Shown: positions 1 through 8,119 of the stretch, in pieces
Position numbering within the stretch: the first letter of the stretch is position 1
How the letters are laid out: the number at the start of each line of letters is the position of its first letter
Source: an uncultured Oscillospiraceae bacterium
Lineage (GTDB): Bacteria; Bacillota; Clostridia; Oscillospirales; Oscillospiraceae
Length of the DNA stretch: 50,767 nt
Assembly: GCA_944387055.1 (NCBI GenBank)
Contig: CALXDL010000025.1
Coordinates: 1-50,767 of the forward strand
Reading direction: 5' to 3'
Notes under the pieces: generated by a model
What the model was told of the DNA's origin: nothing
What the model saw: only the letters and a program-made list of their open reading frames with translations
Databases searched by the model: none
Translations under genes and position numbers: made by a program

Positions 1-685
1 GCTCCAGCATCATCAGGGCCTGGTTCAGGCTGGTCAGCTCGAACTGGATGGAGTTGTCGCCGCTGGCCTCCATGTCGGCCTGCCGCTGGGCGATGTAGGC
101 CTCCAGCTCCCGGCAGCCCTGCTCTCCGGCCAGGATATACTTCACCAGCTCGTGGTAATAGTTCACGTTGGCCTGGAACATCTCCTCCAGCTTGCGGTTG
201 GACTGCTTGATCTCAGACTCATACTGCTTGAGCTGCACATAGATCTTGTCCACCTCGTCGCCCATGGTGTGGTACTTGGCCAGGATCTTGTCCAGCTGCT
301 TGCGCAGGTTCCCAAAGAGCTTGCCGAACAGGCCCGGGTCGTCCTTGATCTCCTGGATGTCGAACTTCTCCATGATCTTGGCCAGCGTGGTGAGCATGAC
401 GCTGGAATCATCCAGCTGAGACATGTTCATGCTGTTGAGGACCACGTCCGAGCACTTGGATATCTCATCCGCCGCATCGGCGCCGAAGGTCACGATCGAC
501 TCCAGATCATAGACGGCGATCTGGCTGGCAAGGGCGTCCACCTCGGGCGAGGCCACCAAGCGCTGGGTCATCTCCTGCCGGTCGGCGGAGATATCGTACG
601 ACTGATAGTTCTCCGGCTCCTCGGCCGGCGCGGGCGAAGCGTGCTGGGGGGCCTGCCCCACGGGTCTTGTGAAATCGAGTGCCAT
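1..685 (-). CDS. TelA-family toxic anion resistance protein (C-terminus cut by window edge)
   Basis: The first 228 residues are present; the rest lies beyond base 1. The protein is soluble, acidic and mostly helical. It carries the TelA-type stretch around residues 110-170 (DDPGLFGKLFGNLRKQLDK, then a Tyr/Glu/Lys-rich coiled coil beginning YVQLKQYESEIKQSNRKLEE). TelA proteins accompany tellurite-resistance and Ter stress operons; their biochemical role is unsettled, and many also support envelope-stress or antimicrobial-peptide tolerance. The start ATG (683-685) overlaps the TGA of the upstream YceG-like gene by one base, so the two are translationally coupled in one transcript. The pairing with a YceG-like gene and a nearby lyase-like gene supports a Ter-associated module rather than an isolated telA. 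Family assignment is confident; substrate unknown. Confidence 0.88.
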   Translation of the reverse strand, partial: MALDFTRPVGQAPQHASPAPAEEPENYQSYDISADRQEMTQRLVASPEVDALASQIAVYDLESIVTFGADAADEISKCSDVVLNSMNMSQLDDSSVMLTTLAKIMEKFDIQEIKDDPGLFGKLFGNLRKQLDKILAKYHTMGDEVDKIYVQLKQYESEIKQSNRKLEEMFQANVNYYHELVKYILAGEQGCRELEAYIAQRQADMEASGDNSIQFELTSLNQALMMLE

Positions 686-2961
686 CACTGGTTGCTCCTT
701 CCAAATAATTTCCTGAACGGACTCGATCCGCCCTCCTGCAATGTGCGCAAGTCCGGGACGGAGAGATCGTACAGGTATTCGCCGATCTGGTGTTCATTGG
801 CGAAGGGCTCACGGAAATACCGCTCGATGCACTGATACCCGGTGGGGACGAAAAAGAGGATGTCGAACCCCACCAGGTTCAGGAAAGCGGCCGCGATGCT
901 GTCCTCCAGCGAGAGGATCTTCTCTGTGGTGTCGATGAAGATGAGCTTGGGGTTCTTCTTGGTGAAATCGAAGCGCTGGATCATGCGCAGGATATCCTTG
1001 GGCAGCGAGAGGGCCGTGGAGAGGACGGTGTATTCCGTGCCGTTCTCATAGGTCCCGGCGATCGTCCGCCGGTCCAGCAGCAGCTGGATCTTATCCAGCA
1101 GATGGTCTTGTATCTCCGCGCGCAATATCCCGTACCCATAGGCGCTGTGGCCCTTGATCTTGTCCCGCAGCAGCTTCCCATTCCGCAGCAGCTGGGTGGC
1201 ATAGGGCTTGATGGGGCTTGGCGAGAGGGAAGTGAGCCATGGCACCTTGCTGATCACGCGCGTGTCCGGCGTGATCAGCTTCTTGATCTCCTGCCAATAA
1301 GCGGCCGTCTGCCCATCCTTCACGCCGCATATCTTCTCCAGCAGCACGGGCATCGTCACTGTCCGGTCCACCACGGAGAAACTGGGGCGGTATTTGAGTT
1401 CCTGGTCCCAGAGGATGGCGATCTCCTCGTACATGGTCTGGAGCGTGACCGTCTCCGCCTTGGCGTACTGCCGGTCCCGGTACAGGCCGGAATCCTGATA
1501 GAGCAGTGTGTCCAGCTCCCGCTCCGCCTGATAGGCCGCCGTGCTCACCCGCCCCTGGCCCCGCTCTTCGGGGAAGCTGTCCATCCGGACGGACTCGCTG
1601 CGACGCAGCTCCAGCAGCACCGGGTCCTGCAGGCAGCTGCCCGCGTCCAGGTCCGGCGAGAGGAGCAGCACGTCCACGGGCAGGCGGGCGAGCATGCGCA
1701 GGAAGAGCGCCTCGGCCTCGGTGGCACACCCGCCGAAGAGGATGAAGACGGACACCTCCGGCAACTTCCAGCCGGAGAACAGCGTCCCCTGGTACCGTTT
1801 GAGCCAGCAGAGCAGATAGACTGCCCGATTCGTCAGCTTCGGCAGGTTCCCGGCCAGCGTCTCGCCCTCTTCCAGCACGATGTCCAAGAAGCTCTTGACC
1901 ATGAGGCGCTGGAGCTCGGCATTGGCACTGTACTGGAGGTTCCGGGCCAGGTCCGCGGCCAGCTGCTGGGGGTCTGTGTAGTTCCTGCGCCGGATGCCGG
2001 CGATCTCCTCGGGCGTCGGCGCAGGGATCCCGCCGCTGACCACGCACACGCGCCGCCCGCTCTTGAGCTGCTGATGGAAGGCGAACAGCTCACGGGGATA
2101 GGTGAGGCGGTCCTCCGCGCCGTACTGGGCGATGAAGCAGTTGTAGAAGACGTCCCGCTCGCCGCCCCGGGCCTGGGCGCCCGTGAGCACTTGCCCCAGA
2201 CTGGCCTCGTGCATCCACGCGTTCGTACAGCCGCGCACGGACGGCGGCGTGCCGTAGAGACGCTGGCGGTCCGCCTCCTGGGCCAGCCTGGTCTGGAGCC
2301 ACTTCACGCCGAAGTCCGGCGGGAACTGCCCCAGCCCGCCGGCCTGATAGCATTGGGACCACGCCGACTGGGGATCCAGCGCGGCATAGCCCCCATCGCC
2401 TTCCCGCTCCAACAGCACGATGTCCGCTCCAGCGCGGCTGAGGACAGTCAGCAGCAGCAGTTCGTACTGGCTGACGGTCCCGTCGTAGAGGATCTTCGGC
2501 GGCTCCTCTGCGCCCAGGCGGTTCACGATCCGCTCGAACCGATAGTAGAGCCAGCACATGTATTTGGTATAGGCATTGCGCAGCATATTTTCATTCTTGC
2601 CGCTGCGCAGCAGGTCCTGGAACGTAGAATCCATGGCGGCAGCCACAGCGTCCCGCTGCTGCTGCGACATGCGGGGCAGCCACCGGCGCAGCTTCTCGGA
2701 CAAGAAAGCCGCATCCCGCCGGAACTCCGTCCCCATCATCTCGGTGAAATACGCCAGGTTATCCGGCGTGGGATTGGGGATGCGCCCGTCGATGATGACG
2801 CCCGTCCGGCGGGCGGCGTCGAAATAGCGCAGGAGGAATGCCGTCACCTCGTCGGAGCAGCCGGCGATCCGGCAGAAAAAGACGCCTTTTTCGCGCCTTG
2901 CCGAAAGCGGGGAAAAGAAGTCGTTGAGTTTTTCCAATCGTGCTTGTCGAACCATCGTCAC
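685..2961 (-). CDS. YceG-like family protein of the Ter-associated biosynthetic module, internally duplicated
   Basis: A 758-residue soluble protein resembling the YceG family (putative component of the biosynthetic module linked to Ter stress systems). No catalytic motif is evident to me. Two halves look like tandem copies: residues about 15-200 and about 280-450 share the pattern aromatic-rich strand, then IPNPTPDNL in copy 1 and IPAPTPEEI in copy 2, later CWLYYRFE versus CWLKRYQG, and LTVLSRAGADIVLLERE versus LRMLARLPVDVLLLSPD. The start chosen is GTG at 2961, with GGAG eight bases upstream; ATG at 2955 is the alternative. The gene is first in a minus-strand operon with telA (one-base TGATG overlap), under a near-consensus promoter at 2995-3023. 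Membership of the Ter module is inferred from family and neighbours; the reaction is unknown. Confidence 0.82.
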   Translation of the reverse strand: MTMVRQARLEKLNDFFSPLSARREKGVFFCRIAGCSDEVTAFLLRYFDAARRTGVIIDGRIPNPTPDNLAYFTEMMGTEFRRDAAFLSEKLRRWLPRMSQQQRDAVAAAMDSTFQDLLRSGKNENMLRNAYTKYMCWLYYRFERIVNRLGAEEPPKILYDGTVSQYELLLLTVLSRAGADIVLLEREGDGGYAALDPQSAWSQCYQAGGLGQFPPDFGVKWLQTRLAQEADRQRLYGTPPSVRGCTNAWMHEASLGQVLTGAQARGGERDVFYNCFIAQYGAEDRLTYPRELFAFHQQLKSGRRVCVVSGGIPAPTPEEIAGIRRRNYTDPQQLAADLARNLQYSANAELQRLMVKSFLDIVLEEGETLAGNLPKLTNRAVYLLCWLKRYQGTLFSGWKLPEVSVFILFGGCATEAEALFLRMLARLPVDVLLLSPDLDAGSCLQDPVLLELRRSESVRMDSFPEERGQGRVSTAAYQAERELDTLLYQDSGLYRDRQYAKAETVTLQTMYEEIAILWDQELKYRPSFSVVDRTVTMPVLLEKICGVKDGQTAAYWQEIKKLITPDTRVISKVPWLTSLSPSPIKPYATQLLRNGKLLRDKIKGHSAYGYGILRAEIQDHLLDKIQLLLDRRTIAGTYENGTEYTVLSTALSLPKDILRMIQRFDFTKKNPKLIFIDTTEKILSLEDSIAAAFLNLVGFDILFFVPTGYQCIERYFREPFANEHQIGEYLYDLSVPDLRTLQEGGSSPFRKLFGRSNQ

Positions 2962-2994
2962 GCTGCTTTCTCCATCCCATGGTCATTATCCCTT

Positions 2995-3023
2995 ATTATA
3001 ATACCGATCCCGGTCCCTTTCAA
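2995..3023 (-). promoter_or_regulatory. Promoter of the YceG-like/telA operon
   Basis: On the minus strand, TTGAAA (3018-3023) and TATAAT (2995-3000) are separated by exactly 17 bases, about 35 bases upstream of the GTG start. Confidence 0.75.
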
Positions 3024-3102
3024 CTGGGAGATCTGTAAGGCCGCGCGGATCCTTTCCGGCGATCTCGACAAGATCCAGATGCAGCGGATCCATCTTTTTT
3101 GG

Positions 3103-3131
3103 TTCCCATCGGTCCCTTCTTATGTTATAAT
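3103..3131 (+). promoter_or_regulatory. Probable promoter of the lyase-like gene
   Basis: A perfect TATAAT at 3126-3131 has a weak -35 TTCCCA at 3103-3108 (17-base spacer). It is divergent from the promoter of the YceG-like gene, with about 80 bases between the two -35 boxes. Confidence 0.5.
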
Positions 3132-3193
3132 CGCACCATCGCCGCCCGCGTCCCATGCAGGCGGTCATCCCGTCCAAAAGAGGGTCTTCACCT

Positions 3194-4162
3194 ATGTCCG
3201 AAACGATTACCGGCTATGACGTGGGCGCGCTGCTCTACTGTCCCGCCAACTCCCATCATCCCATCGTCGATGCGCTGACGCACGAGCGGTTCCCCCGCCC
3301 CTTCTCTCTGGCGTTCTGCCTGGAGGATACTGTGCGCGAAGAGGCGGTGGGCGAGGCAGAGGATGCCCTGGCCGGCATCCTGGGGCAGATCGTAGCGCAG
3401 GCGCAGCGGCAGGCGTTCTACCTCCCCCATATCTTCATCCGGGTCCGCTCCCCTCTCCAGCTGCGCAGGCTGGCCGCCCGGTACGCGCCCTTCGCTCCGA
3501 TCCTGACGGGGTTCATCCTGCCCAAGTTTTTCGTGGACAACTGCGGTGCGTATCTCCAGGCGATCGGGGAGATCCGCTCTGTCTCCGGTCTCGACCCCTA
3601 TTACATGCCCATCTTCGAATCCGCCGCCATGATCGACCCCGTCGCCCGGCAAGAGGGCCTAGCGGCCGTGCGGGAGCAGCTGGCGGCCGTGTCCGACCGG
3701 ATCCTCAACATCCGCGTGGGCGGCAATGACCTCTGCCATGCCTTCGGCCTGCGCCGCCATGTATGCGACACCATCTATGACGTGCGGCCTGTGGCGGCGG
3801 TGCTGGTGGACATCGCCTCCGCTTTCTCCACCCAGTACGTGGTCTCCGGGCCCGTGTGGGAGTTCTATGCAGGCGAGGGGTGGGACACCGGGCTCCGCAG
3901 GGAGCTGGCCCAGGACCTGCTGAGCGGCTTCATCGGCAAGACGGTCATCCATCCCGCCCAGATCCCGGTGGTCAACGAGATGCTCCAAGTCTCCCGGGCG
4001 GACTATGAGGACGCCCGCAGCATCCTCTCCTGGGATGGACAGGACCCCCATCTGGTGTGCGCCAGCGCAGCCGCCACCCGCATGAACGAGTATCAGACCC
4101 ATCACCGCTGGGCCGCGAAGACCCTGCGCCTGGCCCAGGTATATGGCGTACGGGAAGGATGA
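3194..4162 (+). CDS. HpcH/HpaI (citrate lyase beta-like) TIM-barrel C-C bond lyase, Ter-module type
   Basis: A 322-residue TIM-barrel protein of the CitE/HpcH superfamily, with ALLYCPANSHHP near the N-terminus, FCLEDTV (the Glu-Asp of the metal-binding barrel), FIRVRSP, ILPKF, and a C-terminal IGKTVIHPAQIPVVNEM segment typical of CitE-like lyases. Superfamily members cleave or form C-C bonds in CoA thioesters or 2-oxo acids using Mg2+. The divergent YceG-like and telA genes suggest it is the C-C bond lyase described for Ter-associated biosynthetic modules, thought to build a nucleoside-like metabolite. ATG 3194 was chosen because homology starts there; an upstream in-frame ATG at 3155 adds a non-conserved tail. 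A strong terminator follows. Superfamily is sure; the specific reaction is inferred. Confidence 0.82.
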   Translation: MSETITGYDVGALLYCPANSHHPIVDALTHERFPRPFSLAFCLEDTVREEAVGEAEDALAGILGQIVAQAQRQAFYLPHIFIRVRSPLQLRRLAARYAPFAPILTGFILPKFFVDNCGAYLQAIGEIRSVSGLDPYYMPIFESAAMIDPVARQEGLAAVREQLAAVSDRILNIRVGGNDLCHAFGLRRHVCDTIYDVRPVAAVLVDIASAFSTQYVVSGPVWEFYAGEGWDTGLRRELAQDLLSGFIGKTVIHPAQIPVVNEMLQVSRADYEDARSILSWDGQDPHLVCASAAATRMNEYQTHHRWAAKTLRLAQVYGVREG

Positions 4163-4182
4163 TGGGCCGCGAAACGCAGGAG

Positions 4183-4207
4183 AAAGGCAGCCGCGGCTGC
4201 CTTTTTT
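4183..4207 (+). terminator. Intrinsic terminator after the lyase-like gene
   Basis: A GGCAGC-CGCG-GCTGCC hairpin flanked by AAA and TTTTTT lies 20 bases after the stop codon. Confidence 0.85.
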
Positions 4208-4250
4208 CGTCTCCGCAGCCTGTTCCGGTGCAGATCTTTCTCGCCATCCA

Positions 4251-4278
4251 GGAACTTCCACGCGCCTGGGAACGTCTA
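4251..4278 (+). promoter_or_regulatory. ECF-sigma-type promoter before the SLH protein gene
   Basis: GGAACT (4251-4256) and CGTCTA (4273-4278) are separated by 16 bases. This matches the GGAAC/CGTC layout used by many Firmicutes ECF sigma factors. No good housekeeping -35/-10 pair is visible between the preceding terminator and the start codon, which supports this reading. Confidence 0.5.
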
Positions 4279-4339
4279 TCTGGATGAGAGGCCCTGCCGG
4301 CACTGGCCGGCGGAGGATGAAGGAAATGGAGGGATCGAT

Positions 4340-6493
4340 ATGAAGCGTATGCTTTCTATGCTGCTGTGCGGCCTGGTGCTGTGGGGCACGGCGGCGCCCG
4401 CGGCGGCCGCGGAGGAGACGGCGCAGGACCGGCTCGCCCGAGTGACCCAGACCGTCAAGGATGTCCTGGACCTGGATACCGGCGCATACGATGACTTCCA
4501 GGGCGAATGTCACGAACGGGAAGCTGTCCCCGTCTGGACGCTGCGCTGGGAGGGAGAGGACCGTTCTCTGACTGTGGAAGCCCTGGAAGACGGCACGGTG
4601 GTCAGTTTCTATCTGGGGGAGAGCGCGGTCCCCGTCGGCACGGGGCAGTCGTTCCCCGCGTTCCCCGCCGCTTCCGCGGAGGAGGCGGCCAGTGCCGCGG
4701 AGGCGTTCCTCGCCAAGGTGCTGGATCCGCCCCTGGTATCCGCGCGCCTGGAGGCCCCAAGCGGGATGGACCGGCTGGGCAGCGACAGCTATACGTTCTC
4801 TGGCCAGCTGCTGCTCCATGGTCTGCCCTCGCCCCTGGCATACTCGATCACGGTGCGCGCCGCTGACGCGCAGGTGATCCGTTTCCGCCGGGACATCCCG
4901 GAGGAGACGTTCCTCGGGGACATCCCCGCCGCCCAGGCCGCCATCTCCCAGGACTGCGCCGCCCAGACGCTGGCAGCGCAGCTGGGCCTGACGCTGGAAT
5001 ACGTGCTGCCCGAGGCGGAGAGCACCTCTGCCGTCCTCCGGTACGTGCCCGCAGAAGGGCTCCACACCTGTTATGTCGACGCCGCGGACGGCAGCCTCAT
5101 CGACTTGACCGCTTTGACGGAGGACCTCTGGAGCCGGGAGAACGCCTCCGGAGACTCCGCTGCCGCCGCAGAGTCAGGCGGCGGGCTCTCCCCGGCAGAG
5201 CAGGCGGGCATCGAAAAGCTGGAGGGCGTCCTCTCCAGCAGCCGTCTGGACCGGCTGCTGCGCGAAGAGGCGGCCTATGGACTGGACCGCTACGCCCTGG
5301 TCTCCGCCTCCTATATCTTGGAAGAGGCGGAGGCGGACGGAGAAGAGCGGGTCCTGTGTTCGCTGCGCTACAGCCGCAGCGGCGAGGACGGCACCCATGG
5401 CCGCACCGTCACCGTGGACGCCCGCACCGGTCAGGTGTGCGCCGTCTCCTCCTCCGCGCCTTGGGATGCGGAGGGGCGCGCCGCCCTCACCGCGGGGCAG
5501 GCCCAGGCCAGGGCGGAGTCGTTCCTCCAGACCTTCTGCGGCCCGCGCTGGGGATCGCTGGCCCTCTACCGCACGGATGACCGCACGGGAGACGGCGCCC
5601 CCTGTTACACGTTCACCTTCGCCCGGCAGGAGAACGGCTATTTCTTCCCAGCCCATACCTACACGGTGTCTATCGACCGCAGCGACGGCTCCGTGTACCG
5701 CCTGTCTGTGACGTATGACGACAGCGTGACGTTCCAGGACCCGGCGGGCATCGTCTCCGCCGAAGAGGCCCTCTCCGCTTGGATGGACACCTATGACGTC
5801 GTCCTGGCTTACCGGCTGGTGCCGGTGGCGCTGGACCGCTCCGATCCGGTCCAGGCCCGCCTGCTGGAACAGGGCCAGACCTACGGCTACGCGCTGCGCT
5901 TGACCTATGCCCTGGAGCGGGAGGTCCCCTGTCTGGGGATCGACGCCAAGAGCGGCCAGCCGGTGTGGCGGACACAGGAGACCACCGGCGGCCTCTCCTA
6001 TGGGGACCTCTCCGGCTCCTGGGCCCGCGGAGAGATCGAAGCCCTCGCCCGTTTCGGCGTTGGGTATGCGGGCGGCACCTTCCAGCCCGGCAAGGCCCTG
6101 ACCCAATGGGACTTGGTGTGCCTGCTCTCCAGCGTCCGGGGACTCCCGCTGGATCCCGCCGCCGCCACAGAGCAAGAGCGGGACGCGGCCTACGCCGCTG
6201 CCTACGCCATGGGCGCCCTCAGCCGGGAAGAACGGGCGGACGAGCGTCTCCTCACGCGGAGCGAGCTGGTGGAGATGCTGTTGGACAGCGCCGGATATGG
6301 CCCCGTGGCCCGGTTGGAGGGCATCTTCACCTGTTCTTATCCGGACCGCGCCGCCATCCCCGCCGACGTCCTTGGGTATGCGGCGCTGGCGCAGGGATTG
6401 GGCCTGGTCCGTGGGGACTGGGCCGGCACGCGCACGGCTTGCCGGGCGGAGGCAGCCGTCATGCTCTGCCGCCTGCTGGACCGGCCTCTGTGA
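4340..6493 (+). CDS. Secreted YcdB/YcdC-repeat protein with C-terminal S-layer homology domains
   Basis: A 717-residue exported protein. Residues 1-24 are a signal peptide (MKRMLSMLLCGLVLWG, then Ala-rich cleavage region). Residues about 25-550 hold repeated PepSY-like/YcdB-YcdC units, recognisable by recurring segments such as VSFYLGES, VTVDARTGQVCAV and VSIDRSDGSVYRLSV. Residues about 550-717 hold three SLH-type motifs (GDLSGSWARGEIEALARFGV with GTFQPGKALTQWD; TRSELVEMLLDSAGY; YPDRAAIPADVLGYAALAQG ending in RAEAAVMLCRLLD), which would hold it on the cell wall. The role is not established; PepSY-like domains are often suggested to inhibit peptidases. It stands alone between two terminators, behind an ECF-type promoter, suggesting envelope-stress control. 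The RBS (GGAGGGATCGAT before ATG) is good. Confidence 0.82.
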   Translation: MKRMLSMLLCGLVLWGTAAPAAAAEETAQDRLARVTQTVKDVLDLDTGAYDDFQGECHEREAVPVWTLRWEGEDRSLTVEALEDGTVVSFYLGESAVPVGTGQSFPAFPAASAEEAASAAEAFLAKVLDPPLVSARLEAPSGMDRLGSDSYTFSGQLLLHGLPSPLAYSITVRAADAQVIRFRRDIPEETFLGDIPAAQAAISQDCAAQTLAAQLGLTLEYVLPEAESTSAVLRYVPAEGLHTCYVDAADGSLIDLTALTEDLWSRENASGDSAAAAESGGGLSPAEQAGIEKLEGVLSSSRLDRLLREEAAYGLDRYALVSASYILEEAEADGEERVLCSLRYSRSGEDGTHGRTVTVDARTGQVCAVSSSAPWDAEGRAALTAGQAQARAESFLQTFCGPRWGSLALYRTDDRTGDGAPCYTFTFARQENGYFFPAHTYTVSIDRSDGSVYRLSVTYDDSVTFQDPAGIVSAEEALSAWMDTYDVVLAYRLVPVALDRSDPVQARLLEQGQTYGYALRLTYALEREVPCLGIDAKSGQPVWRTQETTGGLSYGDLSGSWARGEIEALARFGVGYAGGTFQPGKALTQWDLVCLLSSVRGLPLDPAAATEQERDAAYAAAYAMGALSREERADERLLTRSELVEMLLDSAGYGPVARLEGIFTCSYPDRAAIPADVLGYAALAQGLGLVRGDWAGTRTACRAEAAVMLCRLLDRPL

Positions 6494-6515
6494 GGGCAGC
6501 TAGCGGCCGGACGGG

Positions 6516-6556
6516 AAGAACGCCCCATCGCCCACGCGGCGATGGGGCGTTCTTTT
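6516..6556 (+). terminator. Intrinsic terminator after the SLH protein gene
   Basis: A long perfect stem, AAGAACGCCCCATCGCC paired with GGCGATGGGGCGTTCTT, has a five-base loop and a T-rich end. Confidence 0.88.
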
Positions 6557-6904
6557 CCCTGCGTGCCGGTGCGAGGCGGCCATCAGTCACCGGCGCAGCG
6601 GCCTGCCCTCCCGCTAAGGGAGCAGACCGCTTTTTTCTCTGCGTTCCCAGCGGACCTGTGTAAAAAATGGCGGGATGGGTGAAACTGATAGAGACATCCC
6701 CCTGGCCGCCTCGCTTTCCGGTATGCCGCCGGGCGCAGAGAGCCCCCTCCCAAGCGCCTGTGGTGGGCCGCCGGTCCGCGCCACAGCGGCCGCCCTGCTG
6801 CCGTGGACGGCCATCCCGGGCCCAGCCGGGATCGGCCGGATGGGGCACGTCCCCGCGGGGATGCTCTCTAGCGATATCGAACGATGGATCAGGAGGCGTT
6901 TTGG
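6557..6904 (+). other. 348-base gap with a second terminator and no recognised gene
   Basis: The only clear element is a second hairpin near the left end (see 6598-6636). Short open frames in the remainder lack convincing ribosome binding sites and read as low-complexity Pro/Arg/Ala. I found no riboswitch or tRNA signature and no clear promoter for the acylase gene downstream. Confidence 0.4.
6598..6636 (+). terminator. Second, tandem intrinsic terminator
   Basis: An interrupted stem (GCGG/CCGC, CTG/CAG, CTCCC/GGGAG) with loop GCTAA is followed by TTTTTT, about 40 bases beyond the first terminator. Confidence 0.6.
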
Positions 6905-8020
6905 ATGATGGAAAGCCGGGGACCTGGGCCCATGGCAACACTGAGCGCGGGATGCAGCGCCTTGAGCTGGCGCACAGAGGATGGCTGTCACCTCTGGGGA
7001 CGGAACCTCGACTTCGATCGGCTGGCAGAGGGCAGCAAGGTCACCTTCCTCCCACGGGGGACGGCATATCTCACCTGCTCCGCCGCTCCTGCCCGGGGCT
7101 TGCCGGAGGAGGTCCGGCATATGAGCACCTATGCCGCTGTCGGCACGGGGCTCTTCGCCGCAGCGGATATGCCCGTGCTCTATGAGGGGATCAACGAGGC
7201 GGGGCTCATGGGCGGGCAGCTCTACTACCGGGGCCATTCCCATTTCGCCCATACGCTCCGCCCGGGGACGCAGCCTCTCCAGCCGCCTTTCGCCGTGCTC
7301 CATCTGCTGGCCCAATGCGCCAGTGTGGAGGAGGCCGTCCGGATGCTCCGGGAAGAGATCACCCTCCTCTCTATCCCCCTGTTGGGCGCTGTGCCGCCTC
7401 TCCACTGGTCCTTCAGCGACCGCACGGGAGAGAGCGTCGTCGTGGAACCCGACCGAGAGGGCCTCCATATCTACCGGCGCACCATCGGCGTCATGACCAA
7501 CAGCCCGGGGTACCTCTGGCATCGGACGAACCTCCTCAATTATGCCGGCGTCCGAGACCTGGACTACGACGCCCTGGAGATCGAAGGGGATGTGGTGGAG
7601 CAGTGTTTCTCCGGCAGCGGCGCCCAGGGCCTGCCCGGGGACTGGAGCTCGCCCTCCCGTTTCATCCGGCTGGCGTTCCTGAAGAAATACGGGGTGCGGG
7701 GCGCCACAGAGGAGGAGGGCGTGACCGCCATGCTGCATTTGTTCCAGAACGTGGCCTTCCCCCTTGGGATGATCCGTCCCAGCCGACCGGATCCCGCCAC
7801 GGCACTGGACCGCGTCGTGGTCCCCTTCGACTATACGGTGTACACGGCCGTCATGTGCGCGGAGTCCCAGCGCTTTTACTGGACCACCTATGAGAACCAG
7901 CGGGTGCAGTATGTGGAGCTCTCCCGTCTGCTGGAACAGGGGACGCCTGCACAGTTCGGCCTGGACCGTCGGCCGGACTTCCTCTGCCGGACGGATCCGC
8001 GCCCCGGCGGCTCCTTGTGA
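6905..8020 (+). CDS. Choloylglycine hydrolase family (penicillin V acylase/bile salt hydrolase-like) Ntn hydrolase
   Basis: A 371-residue N-terminal-nucleophile amidase that would cleave amide bonds of conjugated bile acids, penicillin V or N-acyl homoserine lactones. Start ATG 6905 was chosen because AGGAGG (6891-6896) lies eight bases upstream. This places the predicted nucleophile at Cys17 (GCSALSW), so a 16-residue propeptide must be removed; Bacillus penicillin V acylase also carries a propeptide, only three residues long. Conserved Arg33 and Asp36 (GRNLDF) sit at the same offsets from Cys as in bile salt hydrolases. GVMTNSPGYLWHRTN supplies the oxyanion Asn, and PSRFIRL the conserved Arg. 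VLYEGINEAGLMG resembles the Bacillus acylase. There is no export signal, so it is probably cytoplasmic. Family is sure; bile salt versus penicillin or lactone preference is not decided. Confidence 0.88.
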   Translation: MMESRGPGPMATLSAGCSALSWRTEDGCHLWGRNLDFDRLAEGSKVTFLPRGTAYLTCSAAPARGLPEEVRHMSTYAAVGTGLFAAADMPVLYEGINEAGLMGGQLYYRGHSHFAHTLRPGTQPLQPPFAVLHLLAQCASVEEAVRMLREEITLLSIPLLGAVPPLHWSFSDRTGESVVVEPDREGLHIYRRTIGVMTNSPGYLWHRTNLLNYAGVRDLDYDALEIEGDVVEQCFSGSGAQGLPGDWSSPSRFIRLAFLKKYGVRGATEEEGVTAMLHLFQNVAFPLGMIRPSRPDPATALDRVVVPFDYTVYTAVMCAESQRFYWTTYENQRVQYVELSRLLEQGTPAQFGLDRRPDFLCRTDPRPGGSL

Positions 8021-8029
8021 AAAACGCAT

Positions 8030-8066
8030 GAGAGGCCCTCCCGCTTGCGTAGCGGGAGGGCCTCTC
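8030..8066. terminator. Shared terminator hairpin of convergent genes
   Basis: A 16-bp perfect stem (GAGAGGCCCTCCCGCT with AGCGGGAGGGCCTCTC) and loop TGCGT lie between the acylase gene and the convergent DUF554 gene. The poly-T tail is weak on both sides. Confidence 0.6.
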
Positions 8067-8119
8067 GTGCACATGCCCGGGCACGGCCGCTCCAGACGGG
8101 CAGCGCAGCGACTTGCCTC

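Noticed and set aside
790..3219. An 809-codon open frame on plus across the YceG-like gene
   Set aside because: It is antisense to a gene with clear family similarity and good RBS; its product is Leu/Gly/Arg/His-rich low-complexity, typical of shadows in GC-rich DNA.
3659..5065. A 468-codon minus-strand frame spanning two plus genes
   Set aside because: It runs through the terminator at 4183-4207 and has no family motif or RBS.
6614..8074. A 486-codon minus-strand frame opposite the acylase gene
   Set aside because: Antisense shadow; the plus-strand acylase has intact catalytic residues.
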